A stretch of 64,000 nt of DNA from Magnetospirillum sp. ME-1 (GTDB taxonomy: Bacteria; Pseudomonadota; Alphaproteobacteria; Rhodospirillales; Magnetospirillaceae), in the NCBI RefSeq assembly GCF_002105535.1, contig NZ_CP015848.1, positions 1,054,907 through 1,118,906 on the forward strand, written 5' to 3'. The notes beneath the pieces are model-generated. The model had not been told where the DNA came from, did no database searches, and saw only the letters and a program-made list of their open reading frames with translations. Shown here piece by piece: positions 46,062 to 53,345 of the stretch. Within the stretch, counting starts at the first letter, position 1; every line of letters begins with the position of its first letter. The position numbers were made by a program, and so were the translations under genes.

Positions 46062-46247
46062 TGTCGCTAAAAGCATTATTTATCAGCAAGTTGCCGCGCA
46101 TTTGATTGCCTGTAAGTGTTCATCATGAACAGCTGTGGCAGCGTCAGAAGTCCTCGACTTCGACGACCCATTCCCCGCCATCCTTCATCCGCTGCAACGC
46201 TGCTTCCATTTTGGTGATGAGGTTGCCTCGGCTGATGGGGCAAGGCC

Positions 46248-46643
46248 ATGAACCGCAACGAGCGGCAAGCCTGCCAGGAGGTGGTGAAGCTGGCCGAGCA
46301 TGTGGAAGCAGGCGAGGTGGTCGAAACCGCCCTGGCCCTCTACCTGATGCACGAACAGGCCCCGCGCCGCTTCCTGTCGGACGATGCCTTCCGCCACCAG
46401 CTTTCCCGCCGCCTGCGCGGGCTGGCCGATGTGAACGCGGGCACTTGGTACGATCACACCACCAACAAGCTGAAGCGGGTCTACCGCGATCTGCCCGCCA
46501 CCAGCGCCTTGGTCATGGGGGCGATGCTGGCCGAAACCTTCGGCGTTGCCGGTCTGCTGCTGGCCCGCCGCGAGGAAGAGGATGCCGAGAAGCGCCGCCG
46601 TGAGAACGAGGAACTGGCCCAGGCCGTGAAGGACTTGAAGTGA
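46248..46643 (+). CDS. hypothetical protein (131 aa) coupled to a ParB-like gene
   Basis: Starts MNRNERQACQEVVKLAEHVE; contains HQLSRRLRGLADVNAGTWYD and a hydrophobic stretch SALVMGAMLAETFGVAGLLL before a charged coiled coil (REEEDAEKRRRENEEL). Its stop overlaps the start of the ParB-like gene. I do not recognise the family. 46062-46247 contains no convincing gene. Confidence 0.65.
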   Translation: MNRNERQACQEVVKLAEHVEAGEVVETALALYLMHEQAPRRFLSDDAFRHQLSRRLRGLADVNAGTWYDHTTNKLKRVYRDLPATSALVMGAMLAETFGVAGLLLARREEEDAEKRRRENEELAQAVKDLK

Positions 46644-47326
46644 TGAGCAACGAGATCAAGACGGTGTTGATTTCGAGTTTGGTCCAAGACAAGAGGTTCC
46701 AGGCCCGGACTTCGCTCAATGACGCCGTCGTCCAGCGTTATGCCCTCAACTACCAGAACAACGCCCCCTTTCCCCCGGTGAAGGTGGCGATGGTTAAGGG
46801 AGCCGCCGTTCTGGTGGACGGATGGCACCGCGTCGCCGCCCTGAAAAGCATCAATCGAACCACCGTCGAGGCCGAGGTCTTCAAGGCCACTCAGTCGGAT
46901 GCGGTCTGGATGGCGATGATGGCGAACCTCGCTCACGGCTTACCGCTGAAGACACGAGAGCGCAATTCCGCACTACGCAAGGCCCTTACCGCTTACATCA
47001 AGGCCAAGCGCCACCGCAAAGGCAAGGAACTGACCAGCCTCAAGTCGTATCGGGAGATTGCCGACGACTTCGACGGTCAAGTTCGCCACACCACGATCCG
47101 CAACTGGATGATCGCCGATCACCCAGACATCGCCGAACTGATGGGCGACAAGGAAGGCAAGTACGGAGATGGCGGCTTGCAGCGGAACGATGAAGCCGTT
47201 GATACCTTTGCCGCCACGGCCCATGACGCCATCGAGAACGCCTTGGCCGCATTCCAGGGCGTTACCTGCCGTTCAGATACCCCTCTGCACAAGTCGGGGC
47301 GGTCTTGTGTTCGCAATCAACGATGA
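46643..47326 (+). CDS. ParB-like nuclease-fold protein (C-terminus possibly altered)
   Basis: A 227-aa protein. LISSLVQDKRFQARTSLNDA then PPVKVAMVKGAAVLVDGWHRVAAL has the ParB/Srx pattern G-x-H-R ahead of an HTH-like region (SYREIADDFDGQVRHTTIRNW). ParB-like proteins bind DNA and may hydrolyse nucleotides. The last 25 residues (FQGVTCRSDTPLHKSGRSCV) look unlike a natural end and may be a frameshifted tail. With no ParA gene, partition is unlikely; a regulator or ParB-type endonuclease is possible. Confidence 0.65.
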   Translation: MSNEIKTVLISSLVQDKRFQARTSLNDAVVQRYALNYQNNAPFPPVKVAMVKGAAVLVDGWHRVAALKSINRTTVEAEVFKATQSDAVWMAMMANLAHGLPLKTRERNSALRKALTAYIKAKRHRKGKELTSLKSYREIADDFDGQVRHTTIRNWMIADHPDIAELMGDKEGKYGDGGLQRNDEAVDTFAATAHDAIENALAAFQGVTCRSDTPLHKSGRSCVRNQR

Positions 47327-47617
47327 ACTCGCACAGGTCTAACAGGGTAGTTCTCTCGACCGAAGTTGGCGATGTAGACCTTCACCGTTTCCCCTCACCA
47401 TGGAAATGAAGACGGCCTCCCCCAGAGGGGGGGATAAGGCGCATCCCTGGATCGTTGATGCCCGCTCACATTTTTCAGTGATTTTTATCGGGAAGGCCAC
47501 ACCTTTAAGGTGCCCTTGGCGTGGTTGCCTGTGGTCCAAATTGGTGGTACAAACGCCCCAGTCGGGGAGCTGCTCTGACCGTTGATTTTGCTGACTTTTT
47601 GCCTTGCTGGAGCGCAA
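47327..47617. other. right end of the small tRNA-Phe element, no gene seen
   Basis: No supported ORF. It contains the candidate arm sites at 47531-47554 and leads to the attachment core. Confidence 0.5.
47531..47554 (+). promoter_or_regulatory. candidate integrase arm-binding sites, right end
   Basis: GTGGTCCAAAT (47531-47541) and GTGGTACAAAC (47544-47554) mirror the pair at 44478-44501 in content; all four have the same orientation. Confidence 0.45.
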
Positions 47618-47637
47618 TCCGCCCCTGGGCACCATTT
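47618..47637 (+). repeat. tRNA-Phe attachment core, right copy
   Basis: TCCGCCCCTGGGCACCATTT is identical to 44398-44417 and represents the last bases of the tRNA-Phe gene plus flank. It ends the small element and is followed by the terminator expected after a tRNA gene. Confidence 0.8.
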
Positions 47638-47673
47638 AAGCCCCCGGAGCCAGACGGCTTTCGGGGGCTTTCC
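47638..47673 (+). terminator. Rho-independent terminator, probably of the original tRNA-Phe gene
   Basis: AAGCCCCCG / CGGGGGCTT stem with T-rich tail (TTTCC), immediately after the attachment core. Confidence 0.8.
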
Positions 47674-47910
47674 ATTTTGGCCGGTCCGGTTCGCGTTGCC
47701 GTCCGGGCCGGGGACGTGTAGTTTGTCCCCTGGGGTGCCTGCGCGAATTCCGTGACCATGCAGGCAGGTTTCGTGTCGGTCGGGCCGCCGCACGGGAGCC
47801 GTCACGCCCGCGTTCTCGCCATCCGCCCGCTCTCCATTCTCATCGCACGCTTCGTCCGCCGGTCATTGGTGCCGGACGGTCGCTCTTTTCCGTCATGGGA
47901 GGTTCGCCGC

Positions 47911-49200
47911 ATGCTGACCGCGCTCGCCGTCATCTTCGTCCTCGCCTACGCGGCCATTGCGTTGGAGCACCCCATCCGCATCAACAAGGCGGCGTCCGCC
48001 CTGGTCGGCGCCGGGCTGCTGTGGACCGTCTATGCCGTGTCGCTGGGCGATCCGCCCACAATCGGCGCCCAGTTGGGTGAATCGGTGATGGCCACGGCCC
48101 AGATCATCTTTTTCCTGATGGGGGCCATGACCATCGTCGAAGTGGTGGACGCCCATAACGGCTTCGACGTGGTGACCCGGCGCATCCGGACCGCCAGGCT
48201 GTCCACCCTGCTGTGGCTGGTGGGCGGCGTGACCTTCTTTCTCAGCGCCATTCTCGACAACCTGACCACCACCATCGTCATGGTGTCGCTGATGCGCAAG
48301 CTCCTGGCCCGCCAGGACGACCGGCTGTTCTTCGCCGGCATCATCATCATCGCCGCCAATTCGGGCGGCGCCTGGTCGCCCATCGGCGACGTGACCACCA
48401 CCATGCTGTGGATCGGCGGCCAGATCACCACGCTGGCCATCATCACCGGCGTGTTCCTGCCTTCGGCCGTCAGCCTGCTGGTCCCCCTGGCCATCACCGC
48501 CTTTACCCTGCGGGGGCGCGAGGTGGTGTCCCGCGCGGCGGGCGATGGCGAGGCGCAAGCCGATGCCCGGACCACCCAGTTCGAGCGCAACCTGATGTTC
48601 TTCCTGGGCCTCGGCATCCTGGTGGCGGTGCCGGTGTTCAAGACGGTGACCCATCTGCCGCCCTTCCTCGGCATCCTGTTCGGGCTGGGCATCGTCTGGC
48701 TGGTGGGCGACCTGCTGCATCGCAACAAGGACGACGTCTTCCGGGCGCGCCTGACCCTGACCCATGCGCTTTCGCGCATCGACATGAGCTCCATCGTGTT
48801 CTTCATCGGCATCCTGCTGGCGGTGGCGACGCTGGAGCATGCCCATATCCTGACCAGTCTGGCCCAGTGGCTGGACCGGGTAATCGGCCGCCAGGATGTC
48901 ATCGTCATGATCATCGGCATCGCCAGCGCGGTGGTCGACAACGTGCCCCTGGTGGCGGCCTCCATGGGCATGTACAGCCTGGAGCAATATCCGCCCGACC
49001 ACTTCCTGTGGGAGTTCCTGGCCTATTGCGCCGGCACCGGCGGCTCGATCCTGGTGATCGGCTCGGCCGCCGGCGTCGCCGCCATGGGATTGGAAAAGAT
49101 CCACTTCTTCTGGTACGTGCGCCGAATCAGCGGACTGGCGCTGGCCGGCTACCTGGCCGGGGCGGCGGTCTACCTGCTCGAGCACAGGCTGATGGGCTGA
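47911..49200 (+). CDS. nhaD: NhaD-type Na+/H+ antiporter
   Basis: A 429-aa inner-membrane protein with about 12 hydrophobic helices. SAILDNLTTTIVMVSLMRKL and NSGGAWSPIGDVTTTMLWIG are the NhaD/ion-transporter-superfamily signature, with a second inverted copy ASAVVDNVPLVAASMGMYSL and GTGGSILVIGSAAGVAAMG. It exchanges Na+ or Li+ for protons. GGGAGG sits 8 bases before the ATG at 47911; the open frame extends to 47752. This is chromosomal DNA between two integrated elements. Confidence 0.92.
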   Translation: MLTALAVIFVLAYAAIALEHPIRINKAASALVGAGLLWTVYAVSLGDPPTIGAQLGESVMATAQIIFFLMGAMTIVEVVDAHNGFDVVTRRIRTARLSTLLWLVGGVTFFLSAILDNLTTTIVMVSLMRKLLARQDDRLFFAGIIIIAANSGGAWSPIGDVTTTMLWIGGQITTLAIITGVFLPSAVSLLVPLAITAFTLRGREVVSRAAGDGEAQADARTTQFERNLMFFLGLGILVAVPVFKTVTHLPPFLGILFGLGIVWLVGDLLHRNKDDVFRARLTLTHALSRIDMSSIVFFIGILLAVATLEHAHILTSLAQWLDRVIGRQDVIVMIIGIASAVVDNVPLVAASMGMYSLEQYPPDHFLWEFLAYCAGTGGSILVIGSAAGVAAMGLEKIHFFWYVRRISGLALAGYLAGAAVYLLEHRLMG

Positions 49201-49233
49201 GCGGCGCGGTATGGCGATGATTGAGAAAGAAAT

Positions 49234-49281
49234 TGGCGCAACCGGTAGGATTCGAACCTACGACCTCTGCCTTCGGAGGGC
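49234..49281 (-). repeat. tRNA-Arg 3' fragment, left attachment site
   Basis: The reverse complement reads GCCCTCCGAAGGCAGAGGTC, then T-arm GTAGG-TTCGAAT-CCTAC, then CGGTTGC-G-CCA. It lacks the 5' half. Compared with the intact copy, both strands of the T-stem differ in a compensated way. Confidence 0.85.
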
Positions 49282-49380
49282 TATGGTGAGCAATCACGTA
49301 GACCGCCAAGTGCCGACATAAAGCCAGATTATAAGCCATTTATCCAGACTCTAGACACCCCAAACCGACAAGCGTACTCT

Positions 49381-49413
49381 GTAGCCTTGTAGCCCAGATG
49401 TAGCCAGGGCTAC
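49381..49413 (+). promoter_or_regulatory. candidate arm-type repeats, left end of the tRNA-Arg element
   Basis: GTAGCC occurs at 49381, 49389 and 49400, and inverted (GGCTAC) at 49408, just before the integrase gene. Matching repeats lie at 58065 and 58076 at the other end. Confidence 0.4.
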
Positions 49414-49430
49414 AGAACGGAGATACGACC

Positions 49431-50795
49431 ATGAAGGCCAAACTAACCCTGCAAGCCGTAAAGGCCGCCAAGCCAGAGGCCGGGCGCTACACGATTTGGG
49501 ACACAGAGGTTAGGGGCTTCGGGCTTCGGGTGAATGCGGACGGCACCAAGACCTATGTCCTGAAATACGTCTTCCAGGGGCGCCAACGCTGGTTCAGCAT
49601 TGGCAAGCACGGCTCGCCTTTCACCCCCGATGGGGCGCGGGATGAGGCCATAAAGCTTCTTGGGCAGGCAAAAGATAAGACCGATCCAGTGGAAGCCAAG
49701 AAGGCGGAGCGCACGGCGGGCATTATCATGTCTGACCTGTGCGACAGCTACATTGAGGCAGTGGAGGCTGGGCACGTCCTGACCAAAGCCAGCAAGCCCA
49801 AGAAGGCATCCACTCTCGCCACCGATAAGGGGCGAATTGAGCGGCACATTAAGCCGCTTCTTGGCCGCAAGAGGGTTCGGGATATTACCCCCGATGATGT
49901 GCGGCGCTTCCTCCAAGATGTGGCAGCAGGAAAGACGGCTTCGGATGTGAAAACCCGGAAGCGTGGCCGCGCCATTGTAGAGGGTGGCCAGGGCACCGCC
50001 AGCCGCACCGTGGGCCTGCTGGGTGGCATCTTCTCATATGCTGTCGGGCAGGGCATTCGGGCAGACAATCCGGTTCGGGGTGTTCAGCGCTATGCCGATA
50101 ACAAGTGCGAGCGGTTCCTTTCTGCCGAAGAGCTTAAGCGGCTTGGCGCGGCGCTGACGCAGGCTGAGACGGCGTGGCATGAGCATGAAAATGCCCGCCA
50201 AGCATGGATTGATTCTGGCAAGACCGGCCCCGCTCCGAAGGCACCTGATGAGGCGGAATCCCCTGTGGCCATAGCCGCAATTCGCCTGCTCATGCTGACC
50301 GGCGCCCGCAAATCGGAAGTGCTAGGGCTGCGCTGGGAATGGGTGGATGGGGATTACGGCTATCTTCGTCTGCCGGATTCCAAGACCGGTAGGAAGGCCA
50401 TTCCTTTGGGCGCCCCTGCCCTCGAATTGCTGGCCAGCATCCCGCGCCTTGAGAAGAACCCTTATGTCTTCCCTGGTGAAAAGGTAGGCGCGGCATTGGT
50501 TGGGCTTCCCAAAGTGTGGGAGCGAATCCGCATTAAGGCCAAATTGCCGGGTGTCCGGCTTCACGACCTCCGCCATTCGTTCGCCAGCATTGGCGCTTCG
50601 GCAGGCGATAGCCTCTTGCTGATTGGCGCGTTGCTAGGCCACCGAGACGCCAAGACGACACAGCGCTATGCCCACTTGGGGAATGACCCTGTGAAGGCGG
50701 CAGCGGATCGGATTGGAAACGCCATCGCGGCGGCCATGAGCGGCAAGCCCTCTGCCGAGGTAACGAACATTCAAGATGCCAAGCGAAAGGCGTAA
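49431..50795 (+). CDS. P4-type tyrosine integrase (DUF4102)
   Basis: A 454-aa protein. The N-terminal DUF4102 domain reads [20 protein letters not shown] then [18 protein letters not shown]. Catalytic boxes: [31 protein letters not shown] and [16 protein letters not shown] give Arg, H-x2-R, H and Tyr. CGGAG lies 8 bases before the ATG. It sits 150 bases inside the left attachment fragment, so it is the integrase of the tRNA-Arg element. Confidence 0.95.
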   Translation: MKAKLTLQAVKAAKPEAGRYTIWDTEVRGFGLRVNADGTKTYVLKYVFQGRQRWFSIGKHGSPFTPDGARDEAIKLLGQAKDKTDPVEAKKAERTAGIIMSDLCDSYIEAVEAGHVLTKASKPKKASTLATDKGRIERHIKPLLGRKRVRDITPDDVRRFLQDVAAGKTASDVKTRKRGRAIVEGGQGTASRTVGLLGGIFSYAVGQGIRADNPVRGVQRYADNKCERFLSAEELKRLGAALTQAETAWHEHENARQAWIDSGKTGPAPKAPDEAESPVAIAAIRLLMLTGARKSEVLGLRWEWVDGDYGYLRLPDSKTGRKAIPLGAPALELLASIPRLEKNPYVFPGEKVGAALVGLPKVWERIRIKAKLPGVRLHDLRHSFASIGASAGDSLLLIGALLGHRDAKTTQRYAHLGNDPVKAAADRIGNAIAAAMSGKPSAEVTNIQDAKRKA

Positions 50796-50890
50796 CCGAC
50801 GCGCCCGGCGGTACCGGGCATAGAGCGGGCCGGTGGGGTGATTGCAGCACCCCGCCAGCCCTGACCGCAAACCGAATGGAGGTTCGGAAT

Positions 50891-51100
50891 ATGGCTGTTA
50901 AAAGAATTATCACATCGCAAGCGGCTTTGCGCTTGGCGGTTGCTGAGATGGAAATTGAGCGGATGCATCTAAATAACCAGTTCCCCCGTTATGTCGGAGA
51001 CATTGCCGCAACAGACATGCTTGGGGATATGGTCATGATACTTGATGCCAAGATTAGCGCCGCGCTGCAATTGGGCAAGAGTGGGAGGGCTGCAAGATGA
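50891..51100 (+). CDS. hypothetical 69-aa protein
   Basis: Starts MAVKRIITSQAALRLAVAEM, with GGAGG 10 bases upstream. Helical, with no recognised domain. It overlaps the next small gene by 4 bases, so the two are coupled. Confidence 0.6.
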   Translation: MAVKRIITSQAALRLAVAEMEIERMHLNNQFPRYVGDIAATDMLGDMVMILDAKISAALQLGKSGRAAR

Positions 51101-51309
51101 GCCGCCCTATCAAGAGCATTCATGATGTTGAAGGCGATATCCGCGACCTGAAGCGCCTAGCCAATGTGATGAAGCACATGGAGGCGACGCATAGTGTTAT
51201 CGAGGGCGAGACCGTCTGGTATCTGGGGCATGTCCTGAGTGGCATGGCCGACCGCATCGAAGCTGGTCTTGACGCAGAATTCGGTGATGGCCAGGCGGTG
51301 AAGCCATGA
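51097..51309 (+). CDS. hypothetical 70-aa protein
   Basis: MSRPIKSIHDVEGDIRDLKR then LANVMKHMEATHSVIEGETVW is helical; the size and position suit a small phage-type regulator. Coupled to the upstream gene. No family recognised. Confidence 0.6.
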   Translation: MSRPIKSIHDVEGDIRDLKRLANVMKHMEATHSVIEGETVWYLGHVLSGMADRIEAGLDAEFGDGQAVKP

Positions 51310-51358
51310 GCCGCGCCGCATAGGCGCAGAGTACCAAAACAGCATTTTCGTATTTCCC

Positions 51359-51472
51359 GGTGTCACAGGTGTCACAGGTGTCACAAGCGGGAGAAGGGCC
51401 AATAAATCCGCCATTCTCGCGCCCATGATGCTCGTGACACCTCGAAAATCTTCCGGTGTCACAGGTGTCACG
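51359..51472 (+). repeat. GGTGTCACA repeat cluster 1 (iteron-like)
   Basis: Three head-to-tail 9-bp units GGTGTCACA at 51359-51385, two more at 51455-51472, and one inverted unit (CGTGACACC) at 51433. They lie between genes. A second cluster is at 55801-55915. Confidence 0.7.
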
Positions 51473-51591
51473 CCTGAATGCCTGGGATAGAGTAGCCATT
51501 GGCGCGGCTAGGTTTGGCCGCCGAAAACCCGGACCCGTACCGGGCCGCCGCGCCGATCCATTCAATACGGGCAGCACATGCGGGTGTGCAG

Positions 51592-52395
51592 ATGAGCAAC
51601 TTCATTCCCTTGGGCTATCTGCCTTTGTCTGCTGCTGTGGGCAGGTGGGCTGAATTAGCCTTTGGCCCGACCATCGGCCCCTCCAAGCCTTCGGACGAAG
51701 ATTTTAGAGAGATGGAGCGGTATGAGAAACTTCTGAAAGCTGCCAAGGTTTCCGCCATCGTCCATAAGGCAAAATTGGCTGCGATGCAGCCAACGGATGA
51801 AGGAAGTGTTGTTTCGCTACCGATAAAACAAGATGCTGTTAAACGGGTTGAGGCATGGCGTGGCTTGAATTCAAGTGCAATGGCGAAGACTCGTGAGCTA
51901 ATTTCAAATGCTCTCTATTCTGGAATTTTGCCATCACATATTTTGCACGCCGAGACGGGGCATCTTGTCCCTATTCCTAATAACCTTTGGGCCTCAGATA
52001 GTGCGGGAGGCTTCTTTGCCAGTGGCATAGGAAGTGTTCAGGTGGGGCTTGCTCCGCACTTTAGTGAAATAAAGGGCCGAATCCTCATTCGCGCAGATGA
52101 GCTTGAGGCCGTGATTGCCGGAAAACCAGCGACTCATCCCGCGCCGCAGCCATCCGGTGATGCGGTCTATGTCCCGCCTTATCTCGGATTTATGCTTCAA
52201 GCGGTTTCGGCGCTTGGCCTTTCCGATGCCGTGAGGATGCCGAAAAAGCAAGTTGAGGATTGGCTGGAGAAAAATTGGCCTACCGGCCTTGGGCCAATCT
52301 CCAGCGAGAAGAAGCGCTACATGGCAACTTTTCTCCGTCATCCTGACGATGAGAAAGGGGGGCATCACAAGCCGGACAGAATAACAAAGGGGTAG
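51592..52395 (+). CDS. hypothetical protein (267 aa)
   Basis: Begins MSNFIPLGYLPLSAAVGRWA. Contains PLGYLPLSAAVGRWAELAFG, a pattern I associate with phage proteins annotated only as hypothetical, and helical segments RYEKLLKAAKVSAIVHKAKL. The last part (VRMPKKQVEDWLEKNWPTGL then SSEKKRYMATFLRHPDDEKG) is frequent near prophage primases. The function is unknown. Chosen start: ATG 51592. Confidence 0.65.
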   Translation: MSNFIPLGYLPLSAAVGRWAELAFGPTIGPSKPSDEDFREMERYEKLLKAAKVSAIVHKAKLAAMQPTDEGSVVSLPIKQDAVKRVEAWRGLNSSAMAKTRELISNALYSGILPSHILHAETGHLVPIPNNLWASDSAGGFFASGIGSVQVGLAPHFSEIKGRILIRADELEAVIAGKPATHPAPQPSGDAVYVPPYLGFMLQAVSALGLSDAVRMPKKQVEDWLEKNWPTGLGPISSEKKRYMATFLRHPDDEKGGHHKPDRITKG

Positions 52396-52550
52396 GCCCA
52401 TTAACCATCTGATATGGCGGAATAAATCGCAAGGGTCGGACCCATCTCGCCACCTTGCCGTGAACCCTTCACAGGCTCAATCCGCACCGATTTCGACGCC
52501 TCATTACGTCATGCCCCGCCTAACGGGGCTCCACGACGCAAGAGGCTGCC

Positions 52551-52757
52551 ATGTCCACTTATCTTACCCAGCGCGAAGCGGCGGAAGCCCTCCGCCTTTC
52601 CGAGCGTACCCTTGAACGTCACCGCCTGACCGGCACCGGCCCCCGCTTTGTGAAGGCCGGCAGGAGAGTGCTGTACCGTCCCGCCGATATTGAGGCGTGG
52701 GCCGAAGCCAACACCTATGCCAGCACCTCCGAAAGCAAGGAGGTAGCCAATGGCTAA
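52551..52757 (+). CDS. AlpA/HTH_17-type DNA-binding protein (excisionase-like)
   Basis: A 68-aa protein. YLTQREAAEALRLSERTLER, then HRLTGTGPRFVKAGRRVLYR and PADIEAWAEA, is the MerR-like HTH_17 domain of excisionases and AlpA regulators. AlpA turns on integrase or replication genes in P4-like satellites. It overlaps the next gene by 8 bases and is the first gene of the replication run. 52396-52550 holds no gene and probably its promoter. Confidence 0.85.
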   Translation: MSTYLTQREAAEALRLSERTLERHRLTGTGPRFVKAGRRVLYRPADIEAWAEANTYASTSESKEVANG

Positions 52758-53040
52758 GCATAAGCAGGCTGCTACGGTGGTTTTTGAAACCATCAGCGAC
52801 CACGCATCCGCCCGACTGACGGGCCGTGACCTGTGGGCCTTCGACCATCTGCACAAAGCGGGGAGCAAGGGCTGCACGCCGATTGACACCCCCGGTCCCC
52901 GTTGGTCGGCCTATGTCCATAACCTCCGGAAGATGGGCCTGGATATCGAAACCGTGTGGGAAAACCATGGCGGCCCGTATCCGGGCAAGCACGCTCGCTA
53001 TGTACTGGCGACCATCATCCTTGATGTTTTCCGGGGGTAG
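52750..53040 (+). CDS. winged-helix-like protein (96 aa) of the replication operon
   Basis: RDLWAFDHLHKAGSKGCTPI, then DTPGPRWSAYVHNLRKMGLD and IETVWENHGGPYPGKHARYV, has the recognition-helix/wing pattern of the small winged HTH proteins found beside phage primases. It is in an operon with the AlpA-like protein and the primase fragment. Confidence 0.7.
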   Translation: MAKHKQAATVVFETISDHASARLTGRDLWAFDHLHKAGSKGCTPIDTPGPRWSAYVHNLRKMGLDIETVWENHGGPYPGKHARYVLATIILDVFRG

Positions 53041-53045
53041 CGGCC

Positions 53046-53345
53046 ATGCGGACGGATTTCAAGGCGGTGAACAATGCCGCCTTGGTCGCCCTGCCCGTGT
53101 TGCTTGGGCGGTGGCTGCCGGACGGCAGGAAGGAGGGGCGGGAGTGGGTGGTGCGGAATCCACGCCGCCACGACCGCAAGCCCGGTTCCTTCAAGGTCAA
53201 TCTCGAAACCGGACAGTGGGCGGACTTCGCCACGGGCGACAAGGGCGGCGATGTGGTGAGCCTCGCCGCCTTTCTCTGTGGCCTGTCGCAGATTGAAGCG
53301 GCTCGCTCGCTGGCCGAAATGCTGGGGGTGTCGTCCCATGAATAA
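53046..53345 (+). CDS. primase zinc-finger-like N-terminal protein (99 aa)
   Basis: LLGRWLPDGRKEGREWVVRN then KVNLETGQWADFATGDKGGD and VVSLAAFLCGLSQIEAARSL follow the CHC2-type primase layout (fad-G-d-x-G-D-x-v-s-l-x-a), but the zinc Cys/His are not apparent. It overlaps by 8 bases the next gene, which carries the TOPRIM part, so the two together resemble a split primase. Confidence 0.75.
   Translation: MRTDFKAVNNAALVALPVLLGRWLPDGRKEGREWVVRNPRRHDRKPGSFKVNLETGQWADFATGDKGGDVVSLAAFLCGLSQIEAARSLAEMLGVSSHE

Noticed and set aside
46140-46247. Reverse-strand small frame ending GGEWVVEVEDF
   Set aside because: The ending looks protein-like, but no start codon with a ribosome site is available and only about 21 residues would be encoded.
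47893-49185. 430-codon frame antisense to nhaD
   Set aside because: His/Gln/Gly/Asp-rich composition is the mirror of hydrophobic codons; the forward frame has clear antiporter motifs.
51359-51472. Possible CRISPR array from the repeated GGTGTCACA
   Set aside because: Units are 9 bp and directly adjacent with no unique spacers, and no cas genes are present.
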